Of a stretch of DNA of 7,540 bases, positions 6,443 to 7,540 are shown piece by piece. Every line of letters starts with the position of its first letter. Positions within the stretch are counted from its first letter, which is position 1. The notes below the pieces were generated by a model. The model did no database searches. It had not been told where the DNA came from and saw only the letters and a list, made by a program, of their open reading frames with translations. Origin of the DNA: Thermodesulfobacteriota bacterium (GTDB lineage: Bacteria; Desulfobacterota; Thermodesulfobacteria; Thermodesulfobacteriales; Thermodesulfobacteriaceae). The position numbers were made by a program, and so were the translations under genes. Location of the stretch: positions 1 through 7,540 of the forward strand of contig QNAZ01000038.1 of the NCBI GenBank assembly GCA_003641645.1, read 5' to 3'.

Positions 6443-7462
6443 ATGAAAATTACAGTTGTTGGTGGAGGAAGTTGGGGAACAGCTCTGGCTAAAATTTTAG
6501 CTGAAAAAGGATTAGATATTCATCTTCTTGTTAGAAGAGAAGTAGTTTGTGAGGCTATAAATAGAGAAAAGGAAAATCCTTTTTATCTACCAGGAATAAA
6601 ACTTCCCAAAAATCTTAAAGCAACCCTTGATCCAAAAATTGCTTTTAAGGATTCTAAAACTGTTTTATGGGTTATTCCTTCTTTTGCCTTAAAAGAAGTT
6701 GTCAAAAAATATAAGAAATTTGCAGAAAAAGTTCCTTATCATATTTCTGGTATAAAAGGTATAGATTTAAAAACTGAAAAGACACCTTTTATCATTTTAA
6801 AAGAGGAACTTTCTTGCGATTGTCAAATTTTTGTTTTAGGGGGTCCTTCTTTTGCTAAAGAGGTGGCAAAAGGTTTACCTACAGCAGTAGTTTTAGCAGG
6901 AGAAAAGGAAGAAGAGACAAAAAAGATGCAAGAATTGCTGGCTGTTCCTTATTTTAGGGTTTATAGAAGTGATGACCCTATAGGAGTAGAAATAGCAGGT
7001 GCTTTAAAAAATGTAATTGCCATTGCTTCTGGAATAAGTGATGGTTTAGAGTTAGGACTTAATGCCAGAGCAAGTCTTATAACAAGGGGGCTTATAGAAA
7101 TAATTCGTTTAGGAACAAAGCTTGGAGGAAGCCTTTATACATTTTATGGACTTGCAGGAATGGGAGACCTTGTTTTAACTTGCACAGGAGCTCTTTCAAG
7201 AAATTATCAGGTTGGCTTTAGACTTGGTAAAGGAGAAAAGCTTGAGGATATTTTAACAGATTTAAGGCAGGTTGCAGAAGGAGTAAAAACTGCTAAGGTA
7301 GTTAAAAAATTTGCAAAAAAATTTGAAGTAGAGCTTCCTATTTGCGAAGAAGTTTACAGAGTGCTTTATAAGAACGAATCCCCAAAAACCTGCTTAAAAA
7401 GATTATTATCAAGAAGCCTAAAAAAAGAGTTTGAGGATATAAGTTCAAAAAATAATAAATAA
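6443..7462 (+). CDS. gpsA: NAD(P)+-dependent glycerol-3-phosphate dehydrogenase
   Basis: This cytoplasmic enzyme reduces dihydroxyacetone phosphate to sn-glycerol-3-phosphate, the backbone precursor of phospholipids. The N-terminal Rossmann fold has GGGSWGTALA (7-16). Then come SGIKGID (102-108, K105), GGPSFAKE (133-140), the signature GVEIAGALKN (181-190) with catalytic Lys189, NARASLITRG (207-216), GLAGMGDLVLTCTG (236-249), SRN (252-254) and AEG (278-280). The length of 339 aa is usual. The ATG at 6443 is supported by the Rossmann strand starting directly at MKITVVGGG; only a weak GAAG lies upstream. Its last 15 or so residues (Ser/Lys/Asn-rich) are a non-conserved tail. It is separated from the upstream operon by a hairpin and is functionally linked to pgpA through phosphatidylglycerol synthesis. 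Confidence 0.96.
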   Translation: MKITVVGGGSWGTALAKILAEKGLDIHLLVRREVVCEAINREKENPFYLPGIKLPKNLKATLDPKIAFKDSKTVLWVIPSFALKEVVKKYKKFAEKVPYHISGIKGIDLKTEKTPFIILKEELSCDCQIFVLGGPSFAKEVAKGLPTAVVLAGEKEEETKKMQELLAVPYFRVYRSDDPIGVEIAGALKNVIAIASGISDGLELGLNARASLITRGLIEIIRLGTKLGGSLYTFYGLAGMGDLVLTCTGALSRNYQVGFRLGKGEKLEDILTDLRQVAEGVKTAKVVKKFAKKFEVELPICEEVYRVLYKNESPKTCLKRLLSRSLKKEFEDISSKNNK

Positions 7463-7540
7463 AATTTATTTTAAAAAAGAACTTTATCCATTTCTTTCTG
7501 AAGTTAGACTAAAGTATATTACTAATGAAGACCCATAAGC

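Noticed and set aside
7461..7475. AT-only inverted repeat after the gpsA stop as an intrinsic terminator
   Set aside because: AAAAT/ATTTT gives only a 5-bp AT stem with a 2-nt loop and is followed by an A-run, not a T-run.
1..7540. CRISPR arrays, tRNA/rRNA genes, insertion sequences, toxin-antitoxin or phage defence genes
   Set aside because: I found no direct repeat array, no transposase-like frame, no tRNA-like cloverleaf and no defence-associated domains. All sizeable open frames belong to housekeeping or transport families.

Overview
The window is 7.5 kb of strongly AT-rich bacterial DNA, by eye around 30% GC (not computed). All supported genes lie on the + strand and are tightly packed. 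Proteins are rich in Lys, Glu and Ile, and the lipoprotein and exported-protein signals are of Gram-negative style. The gene set and composition suggest a thermophilic Gram-negative anaerobe such as a low-GC Thermodesulfobacterium relative. That placement is inference from memory, because no marker gene such as rRNA is present.

Layout. Positions 1-978 hold a 5'-truncated K+ channel protein: a pore plus TrkA-N and TrkA-C domains, with an unusual selectivity filter. Next come a TIGR01777-type NAD(P)-binding epimerase-like protein (994-1884) and a small DUF4398-like lipoprotein (1892-2371). The lipoprotein frame appears to be broken in an A8 run, and a convincing continuation lies in another frame up to 2483. 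Then follow pgpA (2446-2955), cinA (2971-4239), thpR (4181-4756), an exported family 5 solute-binding protein (4753-6384), a 58-nt spacer with a hairpin, and gpsA (6443-7462). The last 78 nt hold no supportable gene.

How they relate. Overlaps and short gaps from 1 to 6384 suggest one co-transcribed run; gpsA may be a separate unit or read through the hairpin. GpsA makes sn-glycerol-3-phosphate, the backbone that ends as phosphatidylglycerol after PgpA acts, so two genes serve phospholipid synthesis. CinA (NMN/ADP-ribose salvage) and ThpR (2',3'-cyclic phosphate RNA end processing) are nucleotide and RNA housekeeping. The channel, lipoprotein and solute-binding protein are envelope or transport components. 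No permease or ATPase gene for the binding protein is in the window.

I found no mobile element, CRISPR array, tRNA, rRNA or clearly new multigene system. The points most worth checking are the lipoprotein frameshift, the GFR filter and internal start signals of the channel, and the 59-nt dual-coded overlap of cinA and thpR.
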